Assembly: GCA_023091665.1 (NCBI GenBank) | Contig: JALJCQ010000007.1 | Span: 930,001-994,000 of the forward strand | Length of the DNA stretch: 64,000 nt | Direction: 5' to 3' | DNA from: Pythium myriotylum | Taxonomy: Eukaryota > Oomycota > Peronosporomycetes > Pythiales > Pythiaceae | Shown here: piece by piece, positions 48,712 through 57,758 of the stretch | Numbering within the stretch: position 1 is the stretch's first letter | Layout of the letters: each line of letters begins with the position of its first letter | Program-made: the position numbers and the translations under genes | The notes under the pieces: model-generated | Databases searched by the model: none | Seen by the model: the letters and a program-made list of their open reading frames with translations, nothing else | What the model was told of the DNA's origin: nothing

Positions 48712-49783
48712 GGGCAAATAAATTCCCAACCGAGCGGGAAAGAACAAAACACGAGTTTTCGGTTCTGGTTGGACTTGCCCGTAGGGGGGGAGTTTCCGAC
48801 GAGGGGCCAAAGGACCGTCAGTTGGCGCGGGAAGCAAGGAAGAGAGACCGCGGACCGATGGGTGCTCTTGGGATCTGGCGCCGCGCGAAGGAAGTTGGCG
48901 GACGGCGGCGGCAGAGCCGTGAGTGCCCGGCGTCCTCGAGACCAAAAGGCCGGAAAAGTTTCTGCGTCCGCCCGTCTGGCCCGAAAGAGGAAAAGCCAGA
49001 GCCAAAAAAGCAAGGCTTTTGCTCACGGTGTTGTGTCCGAGACGGTAGGACGCGGATTACGCAACGCGCGCGCCCCCCAAGAAATCCCATCAAAACCACA
49101 CCCAAAACGCAATTGCGACTAGGGATAGGGTTCGTAGGCTTCGTAAAATCGAACGCTCAGAACCCGTAAGTTACGCGCCGCTCTGAGTCTCTGAGCGCCC
49201 GCCCGATTTCTGTGAGTGGACGGTCTGAGGTGGACCAAGGATTCTTCTGAGACCCGCGTCGTTGTGTCCCAACATCCGGGTCCCAAACCACGACAACATC
49301 GAGCCGGGCGGGAGTCAGTTTCCTCGCCGCCATGCCCACACAAGAGCACTGAACGCCGCACTGTACCGAAGGCAGAGCTTGAAGAACCGGCAGATCGACA
49401 GAATCCACCCAAGGACCCATCGACGCTGCTTTCGAGTTGGTGTCGCAAAGAGAGAGAGGTCCAAATGAGCCACTCACTCATCAGGAGTACCAGTAATATC
49501 TGCCACAGGCCAAGTCACCTTGGCGATCGAAAAATTCGAAGCTGGAAAAAAGAAAGAGAGGGATAGGGGAGCAGTTTATGCATCGTGTTTTATTCCAGCG
49601 TCCCAGGTAATTTTCGCGGTGCTGCGAGCAGTGTGTGTCCCACACGAGGGAGCAACGAAAAAGCTGTGACATGTGCAACAGCAACCAGCAGGAGCTTGAA
49701 CAGCCACGACTGTCAAGGAGAGTGTATCCGCACCCATTACGAGTCGGTGAGCAATGCCTGGCACCTATCTGAACCCACGAGCC
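48712..49783. other. Long intergenic region, no gene seen
   Basis: Between the kinase start and the WDR33 stop, both minus strand. Open frames on both strands up to about 116 codons (for example 49216-49566) lack ATG context, hydrophobic or conserved features, and overlap each other. I saw no tRNA, repeat or transposon remnant. An untranslated first exon of the kinase gene could lie here. Confidence 0.45.
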
Positions 49784-51805
49784 TCAGCGACGGCGACGAG
49801 GATCGCGACTCTCGTTTACGCTCGACGAGTAGCCTTGTCGCGCGTTCTGATCTTGAGGAGCCCAGCCGTTGCCCGAGGAGCCACGTGGATCCATCGGAGG
49901 CATGCCCTCGTCGCGAGGCCGCTTGTAACCAGACATTTGGTCGAAACGCGGCGGCGGCGGCATGAGCTGGTGCGGAGGCGGAGGCAGCAGCGATCCGGAC
50001 TGGCGAGGTGGTGGTGGCGGCGGGCCGCCAGCGTTGCCCATGTGCATCATTGGAGGCGGCGGTGGCCCTCGCGACTGCGGTTGCGAGAGCGACGCTGCTG
50101 CTGCTTGAGCTGCCGCAATCGCTGCAGCTGCTGAGATTGTCGCTGGCCCACTCGAGTCCATGGGGCAGTCTTGTTTCCAGTGGCCCTTCTGGCGACACTT
50201 GTGGCAGGTGTACGTGGGTGGAGGCACTTTGGCCTGGGTGCATTCGGAGATGTAGTGGCCAGGGATGTTGCAACGCTTGCACAAGTAACCATCGGGCGGG
50301 GCTCGCCGCGTCGCTTGTCCGTTCTGGCCTTGGTCTTTCGTTGGGCAGTCTTCGATCCAGTGGCCTTTCGTGCCGCAGCGGTTGCACGTGTACGTGTCTG
50401 GTGGTGGACGTCGGCCAGATGAGCTGCGTCCGTCAGCGGTGGCCTTCTGACCAAATGCCTGGAAGTTGGCGTTGCCGATCGCGCTCGCACGAATGGCACC
50501 AGCGCCACCAGCCATACCTGGCAGCATCTCGTCGCCGAATTCGGCACGCGCGCCTTCATTCGCGCCAGCATCTGTCTCGTTAAGCACGTTCTGTCCTCCG
50601 TTGTACTTGTCATCCATGGGGTCGCCAGGTCGATTACGACACCAGAACTTGGTGCTGTGGTCGTTACTTCCTGTTGCTACAACATGGCTCACCGGGTGCC
50701 ACTGGATATCCCACACAGCAGCGTCATGAGCCTGAGGCACTGATGCCAAGGCGTCTTCCTTGCCAACTTCCCAGTACATGAGGCAGCCGTCGTACGAGCC
50801 ACTGACGAACAACCGCTCGTACACTGGATGCCAACCCACCGACGTAACTTCGCGCGTGTGTCCCTTGAAGGTCGTAAACTCCTTCATCGTCCTGATGTCG
50901 TAGATCTTAATGAGCTGGTCACGACTCGCCGTGAGCAGCCAGTTCCCGTTCTCGTTCCACGATACTTTAAACACAGTGTTCTTGTGACCGTGGAGAGTAT
51001 TGAGCGAGTTGCCCGACTTGGGATCCCAGATCTTGATCAAGTTGTCTTTACTACCCGAGGCGAGCAAAGATTTCTGCGGGTGGTAGGCCACACACTTGAC
51101 GTCCCAGCCGTGGCCCGTGAGAACCCTCTCTTCACGACCGCTCTCGAAGTCCCAGATCTTGACCGTCGCATCATCCGAGCACGAGACAAACTTGAAATCC
51201 GTCGGCGAGAAACTGAGCGACCGCACGGCTTCGCGGTGGCCCTGGAGAACCTGCACGTTTGTCATACTAGGCTGCCAGTACTTGATCACACCGCCGTGGT
51301 CGGCCGTGACGAGCCAGTTGTTGTTGTGGGACCACACCATCGCGCGCACGGCGTCATCATGGGCCTGCAGAATCGTCTCAAAGTTGAACGCGAGTCCGTT
51401 CCAGAGCGTGAACTCGCCGACCGAGTTGCCCGTGATCAGACGGCGCCCCTCGGGGGTCCATGTGAGGCAGTTGACCGGACAGCGCTGCTTGTTGGTCGAG
51501 CAGCGGCAGAACTTGGTGCAGACGCAGTTGGCGATGTCTTCGTCCAGCGGGTACGCGAGCGGCGGCAGGATGTGGCGCTTGTAGTACGAGTGCGGCGGCA
51601 GCGCGTGCGAGCGGTACATCTTGCTCGGGAAGAACTTGCGGTGCATGACGTACGTGATGAACGTGGCGTTCGGGTCCACGCTCTTGCGCACGATGGGCTT
51701 GCGCAGCCGCTTGTGGGGCGGCACGCCGCCCGCGTAGAGCGAGGCGCTCACGTCGTGGCCGCTCTTGAGCACCTGCGCCTCGTGGAGCTCCTCGTCGTCC
51801 AGCAT
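49784..51805 (-). CDS. WDR33: Polyadenylation factor WDR33/FY/Pfs2 with three CCHC zinc knuckles
   Basis: Core subunit of the cleavage and polyadenylation factor, which recognises the AAUAAA signal with CPSF30. Single exon, 673 residues from ATG 51805. The N-terminus has the family signature FITYVMHRKFFPSKM and STNKQRCPVN-CLTWTPEGRRL. Seven WD repeats follow, with GEFTLWNGLAFNFETILQAH and TADHGGVIKYW, closely matching WDR33. After the propeller, three CCHC knuckles (CNRCGTKGHWIEDC, CKRCNIPGHYISEC, CHKCRQKGHWKQDC, about residues 468-560) are added, then a proline/glycine-rich tail. Knuckles are normally on CPSF30 or Mpe1/RBBP6, not on WDR33. A Cys-rich patch (CVCTKFCRCSTNKQRC) near residue 95 is also unusual. 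Confidence 0.95.
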   Translation of the reverse strand: MLDDEELHEAQVLKSGHDVSASLYAGGVPPHKRLRKPIVRKSVDPNATFITYVMHRKFFPSKMYRSHALPPHSYYKRHILPPLAYPLDEDIANCVCTKFCRCSTNKQRCPVNCLTWTPEGRRLITGNSVGEFTLWNGLAFNFETILQAHDDAVRAMVWSHNNNWLVTADHGGVIKYWQPSMTNVQVLQGHREAVRSLSFSPTDFKFVSCSDDATVKIWDFESGREERVLTGHGWDVKCVAYHPQKSLLASGSKDNLIKIWDPKSGNSLNTLHGHKNTVFKVSWNENGNWLLTASRDQLIKIYDIRTMKEFTTFKGHTREVTSVGWHPVYERLFVSGSYDGCLMYWEVGKEDALASVPQAHDAAVWDIQWHPVSHVVATGSNDHSTKFWCRNRPGDPMDDKYNGGQNVLNETDAGANEGARAEFGDEMLPGMAGGAGAIRASAIGNANFQAFGQKATADGRSSSGRRPPPDTYTCNRCGTKGHWIEDCPTKDQGQNGQATRRAPPDGYLCKRCNIPGHYISECTQAKVPPPTYTCHKCRQKGHWKQDCPMDSSGPATISAAAAIAAAQAAAASLSQPQSRGPPPPPMMHMGNAGGPPPPPPRQSGSLLPPPPHQLMPPPPRFDQMSGYKRPRDEGMPPMDPRGSSGNGWAPQDQNARQGYSSSVNESRDPRRRR

Positions 51806-51895
51806 GGTCGTACCTCTCGGGAACCCCTTGGTGTGGAGGTGCACACGGTCACTATCCGGGGGGAGGCCATGTCATTTGCGCGGGGGGAGGCGACG

Positions 51896-51920
51896 TCACT
51901 CCAGTGAAATGAGGCGGTTA
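51896..51920 (-). promoter_or_regulatory. Initiator-like element of WDR33 gene
   Basis: On the minus strand GCCTCATTTCACTGG fits the oomycete initiator (TCATTTC) about 100 bp upstream of the WDR33 ATG, inside the 168-bp divergent region shared with the IQ-motif gene. Assigned by pattern only. Confidence 0.35.
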
Positions 51921-51973
51921 CTGACATGTAGCCATCTCGAGTATTTTTGAGATGGCTGCCATTACTCATCCAA

Positions 51974-54643
51974 ATGCTCGCCGAGGTCCAGCGATGCCAA
52001 CGCATGGTCGCGAGCATGCGCGGACTCGTGATGGCGTCGTCCGTCCGCGCGCAGCTGCTCCAAGACGCGCAGCTGGCGCTGGCCGCGCGAGACGAGAGGC
52101 AGCGCCGACAGCTCCAACAGGCCAACGGATCGCCGCCGCCCTCGCCGCGCACGCGATATCTCCGGTATCTCTCCGCGAAACGCCTTGACCCATGGTTTGC
52201 GGGTAGGCTGAGAATGATCTGAAAGGGATTTCCGTGACCGGCGCATCTGTGTCATTCAGAGGCAATGGAGAAAGTGAGATCGCTCGCATTCGATTCCGCC
52301 CGTGATAGTGTGGTGTCACCTCGCGTACGACAGGTATCGCTGGCAGAGATTGGTCATTGAGAAGATCAAGATGGAGCGCAAACGGCGATCGAGAAGAGGT
52401 ATGACGACAACTTTGGAATATGACAGTATATCATCACCTTGTTGTCTCACAGGAAACCCACGAATGGAGCAGAGTGCAACGGTAATCCAGCGGGCCCTCC
52501 AACGCTACTGCTCTCGTAAACGACGGTAAGAGTCTTAGTCGAGATGTTTGCTACCAAACCCGCTCTTACCATTTAAGAGAGACAGCGGACTTCTCACTCT
52601 AGCGAAGGCATCGGGCGTGTTCGTGGCAAAGTCGCGGATTGATCGACTGCGTGGCGCTAGATTCCAGTTCCACAGCCGAATCGAGAGCTTGAACAACACA
52701 CTCCATCAGGGGGAGCATGATTTGGATACTACACGTAACGCCAAAATCTCTACGGAGGCCATGATCAGTACTGCGTCTACATTGGCGACACGCAAGCCAC
52801 AATCACTGCTTGTAGATGCAAAGCTGCTGGACGGGACATTTGTTCGCATGGAGGCACACCAATTTTTGGTTCATTTACTCGGCGAAGAAGAGCGTCTCAT
52901 TGAGCTTACGACATCCCTTCGAAAGGAGATTGAAGTATTCGGAGCTACTCACCCCACCACCAATCGCGCAGCTTCGCTGATTCAAACTCTGTGAGCTCAT
53001 CAGTTCCTGTAGAGAATGTTTACTGGATCACGAACTGACTCGACTTGATTAGGTTTCGTCGATATCAGCATGTAAAGAGCGAGAAGCTGCAACTTCAACG
53101 CAAAAGATACGCGCAGATGGGCCTCCGGATATCAAGTGATCGTTGCTACGAACGCATGAACGCTAGCTTCCTCAAGAACCAACGGGCCATTTGGGACCGT
53201 AGTGCAACAATTATCAAAGGGCTTTACCATATCATTATCGCCAAACGACTGCTCCATCTCAAGCGCCAAATCAGGGCAGTGGCAATCATTGAACGTGCTT
53301 ACCGACAAAGGCGGGATCGAATAGATGCACAAGCTCGTGTCAAATGGCGAAGAATCGAACTCCGCACCCAATTGTTTACGTTGCGTCGCATTCAGCGATT
53401 CAGCGAGAAGTTGTGGTGTGGTTGGCGCAAATTTGTTGATTTGGAAAAGTGTAGGCGATCTCAAATATCCAAACTGATGGCAACCGGTCACGAGAGGTGG
53501 ATCGCCTCCAAAGCCACGCAAATGCAAAGATTGTTTCGCCGTGCAGTGGCACTCCGTCGTGCTCTGGCAGACCCTACCATACCAGTACTCAATCTTGTAC
53601 TTCGAAATGTGCTTGACTCTGCAGTTGCTAGCTCATCCGACCCGCGTGAACAGTTCCTCCGGTTTTACCAACAAATTGTTCAAGATATGAAAGCTTGGCA
53701 AACCCCTAAGAAAAAATTCGCCCAACTTGCGCAGCGCTATGGCTTTCAACTGGATAAAGTTCCACTTGAGGACATATGGACGTGGATTTCGGACCAAGCA
53801 CAGAGAGACGTCACAACGTCTTCTTCCTGGCATCTTGACTTAAGGGCGCCGTACACTATCCGAACACTGCGTTTTCTTGGGCCATTGTCATATTACTACG
53901 ACTTGCACGACAAGACTCTTGTTCAAATCGAACAGATTTGGATATACTACGAAGCGGCCCAGGTCGTTCGGCACTACTTATGCCTCCTCTTTACACACAA
54001 CTTGGTAACCTACACGGATACTTCGGTGTTTACAGCAAGCCAAAGAAAGCGAGCGGTCGACAGATTGAATGCTCTCGTTCAAAGAGATTCTCTCGATTCA
54101 GAGGGAAACGCCTGGATTGAGAATACGAGTGATGCCCCATTCACAACTTTCCACTGTTTGTGGACAGATCTGTGTGAAAAGTGTTTATCACTAGTGCTGG
54201 ATATACATGAGCGTGCATGCTCCAACTGCGGTCACCGTCATGTCGAGCTGTCCACAGAATCTCAACCCAGCCATTCAACGATCGGACCACTCATCGATCG
54301 TCGGATTAATGATTCCGAATTGTCAGCGTGGATCAGAGAGACAGAGCGGTGTGACTTTTTGATCGTGAATGCTTTCTTTCACGCGCTCGCTCCCCGTGGT
54401 CACGCTAATAGAGAACTTTATACTCCTGACACCCTGTGGAAAGCATCCTTGGCCAAGGCATGTGAGCCAGTCAGCCGGTTATATGATGCATGTGCGGTAC
54501 GCACGCTAAATGACATGTTGACCTGGAAGGATCTATGGGGACAGATTTTTCCCGAACCGGTCGCAGCTAAACTCAAGCTATTTACTCACATTATGAGGCA
54601 AGAAATTGTTGGAACCCATAAAGAAGCTACGTCTTGGAAGTGA
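51974..54643 (+). CDS. IQ-motif protein of unknown function
   Basis: Six exons (51974-52202, 52260-52273, 52347-52398, 52453-52525, 52580-52990, 53053-54643) give 789 residues; one exon is only 14 nt, and all phases agree. The N-terminus is a charged helix (RDERQRRQLQQ). IQ-type calmodulin-binding motifs occur at SATVIQRALQRYCSRKRR, ATIIKGLYHIIIAKRL and VAIIERAYRQRRDR, followed by further basic helices (TQMQRLFRRAVALRRAL). The C-terminal half, rich in W, H and C (SNCGHRHVEL), is globular-looking without a recognised domain. No signal or membrane segment. Similar IQ proteins are often cytoskeletal or ciliary; that role is only inferred. It ends 11 bp from the convergent USP gene. Confidence 0.65.
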
Positions 54644-54654
54644 TCAATAACACA

Positions 54655-55646
54655 TCACGGGCAAATGCACAGCGTGCATCTGGGCGAGAAGAGCATTGCT
54701 GCTGTCACGCGTCCCACTCGGTTATCTATTTGCTGCGGAGCATCTTCGATCCCATTCTTCTCATCAAATCCTTGACCATTCAAACCAAGGATGAGATAGG
54801 ATGCCGAATGCGTGCGTGTGTACTCGTGGATGCTTTCGGGGATGGTAATTCCAGTCTCAAGAGGAAGTATGTTGATCGTTCCTTGGACCTTGGTTCTGTC
54901 GAGGAAATCATAGCAGTACGTGAAAGGCTCTTTGTCAAAATCACCGACCAATGGCTTCTTGTAGAAGTGGACCACGTGGAGGCTGTCACTAGGCCGCATG
55001 AGCTTGAGGGCTGCACGGAGACAGCGAGTGGATGAGGAGGAGTTATCCACGGCAACGACAAATGCAAACGACCGAGCAGGAATAGAGTGAATGGGGGCTG
55101 GCGGGATAAGTATTACTGGAATTGGTGAGAAGCGAAGTACCTCACGCGGGACGTGGCCGAGCTGGTCGATTGCGGGGCCGCCCTTGCCAATCGTTCCGAG
55201 AACAAGAAAATCTGCATTGTGTTTCGCGCACCTGTCGAGCAAGCGCGATGCAACTGTTGAAGTCGGGGTCTCTTGGGCCAGGCTATCTAGGACTACACGA
55301 TGTTGAGGGATACGCAAGCGATTGGCGTGGTTTGTGTACTCTAGCAACATATCCTCATTAGATATGAGGTAACCAGTTTCGCGAAGATCTCACCTTCCAA
55401 GATAAAATCCTTCGAAATCACGGGAAGCTGCATTGTGTGGATGGCTTGATTCTCGTCCACATGCAGGATTGCGACTACCCCTTGACGGCGAAGTCGAGCG
55501 GTGACCTCGAATGCCATGTACGATTGGCCTTGACGGTGAATTTGAGTAAACGAAACGCAGAGTCCCCAAGCAACCAAACTTACGGCTTCCGTCGACACCA
55601 ACACAAAATGTGGTCGATGGGAACAGCCTTCGACTTTCTTCGTGCG
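54655..55646 (-). CDS. Tandem universal stress protein (USP) domain protein
   Basis: Exons 55646-55584, 55528-55394 and 55340-54655 encode two USP (adenine-nucleotide alpha-hydrolase-like) domains. The first begins FCVGVDGSRQSYMAFEV and closes FLVLGTIGKGG...PREVLRFSPIPVILI, the usual phosphate-binding GxxG region. The second begins FAFVVAVDNSSSSTRCLRAAL and ends ASYLILGLNGQG. USPs act as cytosolic stress-response nucleotide-binding proteins. No in-frame ATG exists before the first domain: an in-frame TGA lies just upstream and the best acceptor is CATAG at 55647. A donor at 55711 in the upstream gene would join in frame, so this may be the 3' half of a larger gene (428 residues in total, start 56249). 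Confidence 0.8.
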
Positions 55647-55685
55647 CTATGAGGGTCACATATCGCGCACATCAGCAGCCACTTT

Positions 55686-56249
55686 TCACATCGTGTGCTT
55701 TGCCTTCCCACCAGCTTCAAGGTCCCGTTTCAGTTGCGTTAACTGCGTGCCAAGGTCAAGAAAGAATCCACCTTCGCTTTCGCGAGCAGCGAGTCCGGGA
55801 TTGTACTCTCTGTCTTCAGTTATGCGACAGATTATCTCGTATGCAGCATCAGGCACATTGTCGACATCAATTGATCTTGCACGATTGAGGATCTCATGCG
55901 GATCTCCGACAAGAAGCTCTCGAAAGTAATCATCCGAGAGATTGTTCTGCTCCCAAAATCGGTCAAGCGTCTAACACACCAAGGCTTGCATCAAATCTTA
56001 CAAAAGCAATACCGAGAGCGACACGCGCGAGCTGAATACTAAGCTGCAGCGCGGGTGAAAGCTTCCTTAGTGCTAGTACATCCTTCATTGTCAGGTAGTG
56101 TATGGCGAAGCGACGCGCCTATTCAAGGTAACGATTCAAATGAAGAGTTGTCGAGTTTAATAAGAAGATTTGGTCCTGGCTGATATTGGCTTATGCACCT
56201 GCGTTGGGGGTTCGCTTTGACGGTCTGAATAATCATGGTTGGCCGTCAT
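55686..56249 (-). CDS. Unrecognised small protein, possibly N-terminal part of the USP gene
   Basis: Exons 56249-56199, 56118-56002 and 55946-55686 give 142 residues ending at TGA 55686. It is helical, with RRFAIHYLTMKDVLALRKL and a moderately hydrophobic stretch ALQLSIQLARVALGIAF, then an acidic C-terminal part (DDYFRELLVGDPHEIL). The second intron could end either at TTAG (31 nt, too short to be likely) or at GCAG (55 nt); both keep frame. I do not recognise the family. Start lies 63 bp after the CFAP141 stop on the same strand. An alternative splice from 55711 would fuse it to the USP domains. Confidence 0.5.
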
Positions 56250-56311
56250 AGCATGCCTCTGCAACTCTACCTTACTCCCTCCGCCTTGTGCTTGCTCCGC
56301 GCGCTGTAGTT

Positions 56312-56753
56312 TCAGTCGCGGTCACGCACTATTGCAAGTCCTTTGGCTCGCAGTTCATCTTCCCATTGCGCGTAACAAGCATCGTAGTACTTTCGCAACC
56401 TCTCCGCACGAATGATCTGAACTTCTTTGTTCATCAACTCCATTTCTTCAGCAAGCCTACGAAGCCGAGACAAAGTGTTACAGGAGAAGTGAAACGGGGC
56501 CCACAAACCTAAAAACCACTCACTGCTTCTGTTGCTGCAGTCGAGCTCCGCTTCCCGAACGTAGGTTTTGCTTCTCTTCCCATCTCGCTCGATCCGTGTT
56601 CGCTGCATTGACCTTGGTGTAGGCTCTCGCCTGGTGAAGTTCTTCTTCCCGCGCGATAAAACGAGCCACGTTGAGTCCCGAAGGCGTCTTCTTCACTGGC
56701 TTTGCTTCCCGATAGCTGGATATGCCAGCAGGGCGATCTCTGTCGATCGGCAT
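56312..56753 (-). CDS. CFAP141: CFAP141-like microtubule inner protein
   Basis: Small axonemal protein predicted to sit inside doublet microtubules. Exons 56753-56524 and 56456-56312, with a 67-nt intron, give 124 residues. The C-terminal helix LAEEMELMNKEVQIIRAERL, then YYDACYAQWEDELRAKGLAI, parallels human CFAP141/C1orf189 (ELALAKKQLLMVRQAAL ... YQQELNQMGKAF). The N-terminus has SGLNVARFIAREEELHQAR. No membrane or signal sequences. Consistent with a flagellated life stage. Assignment rests on the pattern of a short, divergent family. Confidence 0.6.
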
Positions 56754-56990
56754 GGTCGGGATGCTCAGCCTTCAATCAATCGTTTCTTCGGATGCAAGGA
56801 GCTGATCTTGTAGGACTATCTTTACATTCCTCTCGTTTAAACTATTTTTTTATTCATGGACTCGAGTGGACGCAAGCGCCGATTGTCATCCACAGGCGAA
56901 TATCGTCCAGGTCAGATGAGAAGAGGTGAGCAGACAAAGGCAGAAACTTGATTGGTGGTTTGTACAAGCTAAGGAAACCCAAATCGCACT

Positions 56991-57559
56991 TTAATCTTTC
57001 TTCTTCTTCGCCACCCAGGCCCAGAGCATCTCGCATTCAATGGGCGTCTCCCCCGTCGAGTCGGTGACCTGGACGTCGACCAACACTTCTCCGCGGTCGT
57101 TGGTCGTAATGTCTTTGACCTATCCAGCAAGCATTGCAACTCGCATCAGAGTGTTCTCCAGCACAGCATACACGTTCGTCATACCTGCTCGGGGTTTAGC
57201 GTCGCAACAGCCTTGAGGTCTCCCTTCGCGACGCGCTTGTACCGGATCGTCATGCTCTTGATGAGTGGGATGTGCGAGTCGGGCACGTTCATGCCAAAGA
57301 CCATGCCGCTCGCGGACTCAGCCAGCAGCGCCATGCCGCACGCGTGGACGCCGCCGATGTGGTTCTGCACGCGCCAGCGGTTCTTGAGCTCCACCTTGGC
57401 GTAGTCGTTGGTCCAGTCGTGGATGTGGATGCCCATGGTCATGGCCATCTTGACCTGCGAGTTGAACAGGAACGACAGCGCCGTCTGCTTGAGCGGCGCC
57501 GGCAGCGTCGTGCCCGTGACCTTGCCCACGGCGCGGCTCAGGCGGTTCAGCTTGGTCAT
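56991..57559 (-). CDS. Hotdog-fold DUF4442 thioesterase-like protein
   Basis: Exons 57559-57185 and 57119-56991 give 167 residues. The hotdog fold is seen in KNRWRVQNHIGGVHACGMALLAE (the helix-bearing segment with conserved N and H, typical of DUF4442/PaaI-like proteins) and the paired strands SMTIRYKRVAKGDLKAV and DRGEVLVDVQVTDSTGE. It may hydrolyse an acyl-CoA, but no substrate can be read and no clear targeting signal is present at this start. An upstream in-frame ATG at 57637 would add 26 residues but lies in the ACCGGT-containing promoter region. Divergent from the 5-phosphatase gene. Confidence 0.8.
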
Positions 57560-57624
57560 CTCGGCGATCTTCACGTCGGAATTGGAATGTGTCGACCACC
57601 ATGGCGTCTTCCTCGCGTCCTTCC

Positions 57625-57645
57625 ATACCGGTAGCATATACCGGT
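57625..57645. promoter_or_regulatory. Paired ATACCGGT sites in divergent promoter
   Basis: Two direct copies of ATACCGGT at 57625-57632 and 57638-57645, 13 bp apart, in the 199-bp region between the DUF4442 and 5-phosphatase start codons. Same core as the palindrome at 19732-19750. Confidence 0.45.
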
Positions 57646-57758
57646 TTTTGATGGCCGTTCCAGTTGAAGCGACCATCACTCTGGTTTCCCTTTGGCGTCG
57701 TTGTTCCCCCCTTCTGGCCTCCACACTGAAACGACGCCGACACCAGGCAAGCGCCGCC

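Noticed and set aside
48712..49026. In-frame upstream extension of the kinase
   Set aside because: Begins at GTG, has no ATG and looks like GC-rich leader sequence; ATG 48711 preferred.
47590..49122. 510-codon open frame opposite the kinase gene
   Set aside because: Antisense of the PH-kinase exon; V/R/E-rich with no recognisable domain.
49216..49566. 116-codon ORF in the kinase-WDR33 gap
   Set aside because: Low-complexity, overlaps another ORF of similar quality, no domain or start context.
55971..56001. 31-nt intron ending TTAG in the unrecognised small gene
   Set aside because: Implausibly short; the GCAG acceptor 24 nt further gives 55 nt, has a branch-like CTTGAC, and keeps frame.
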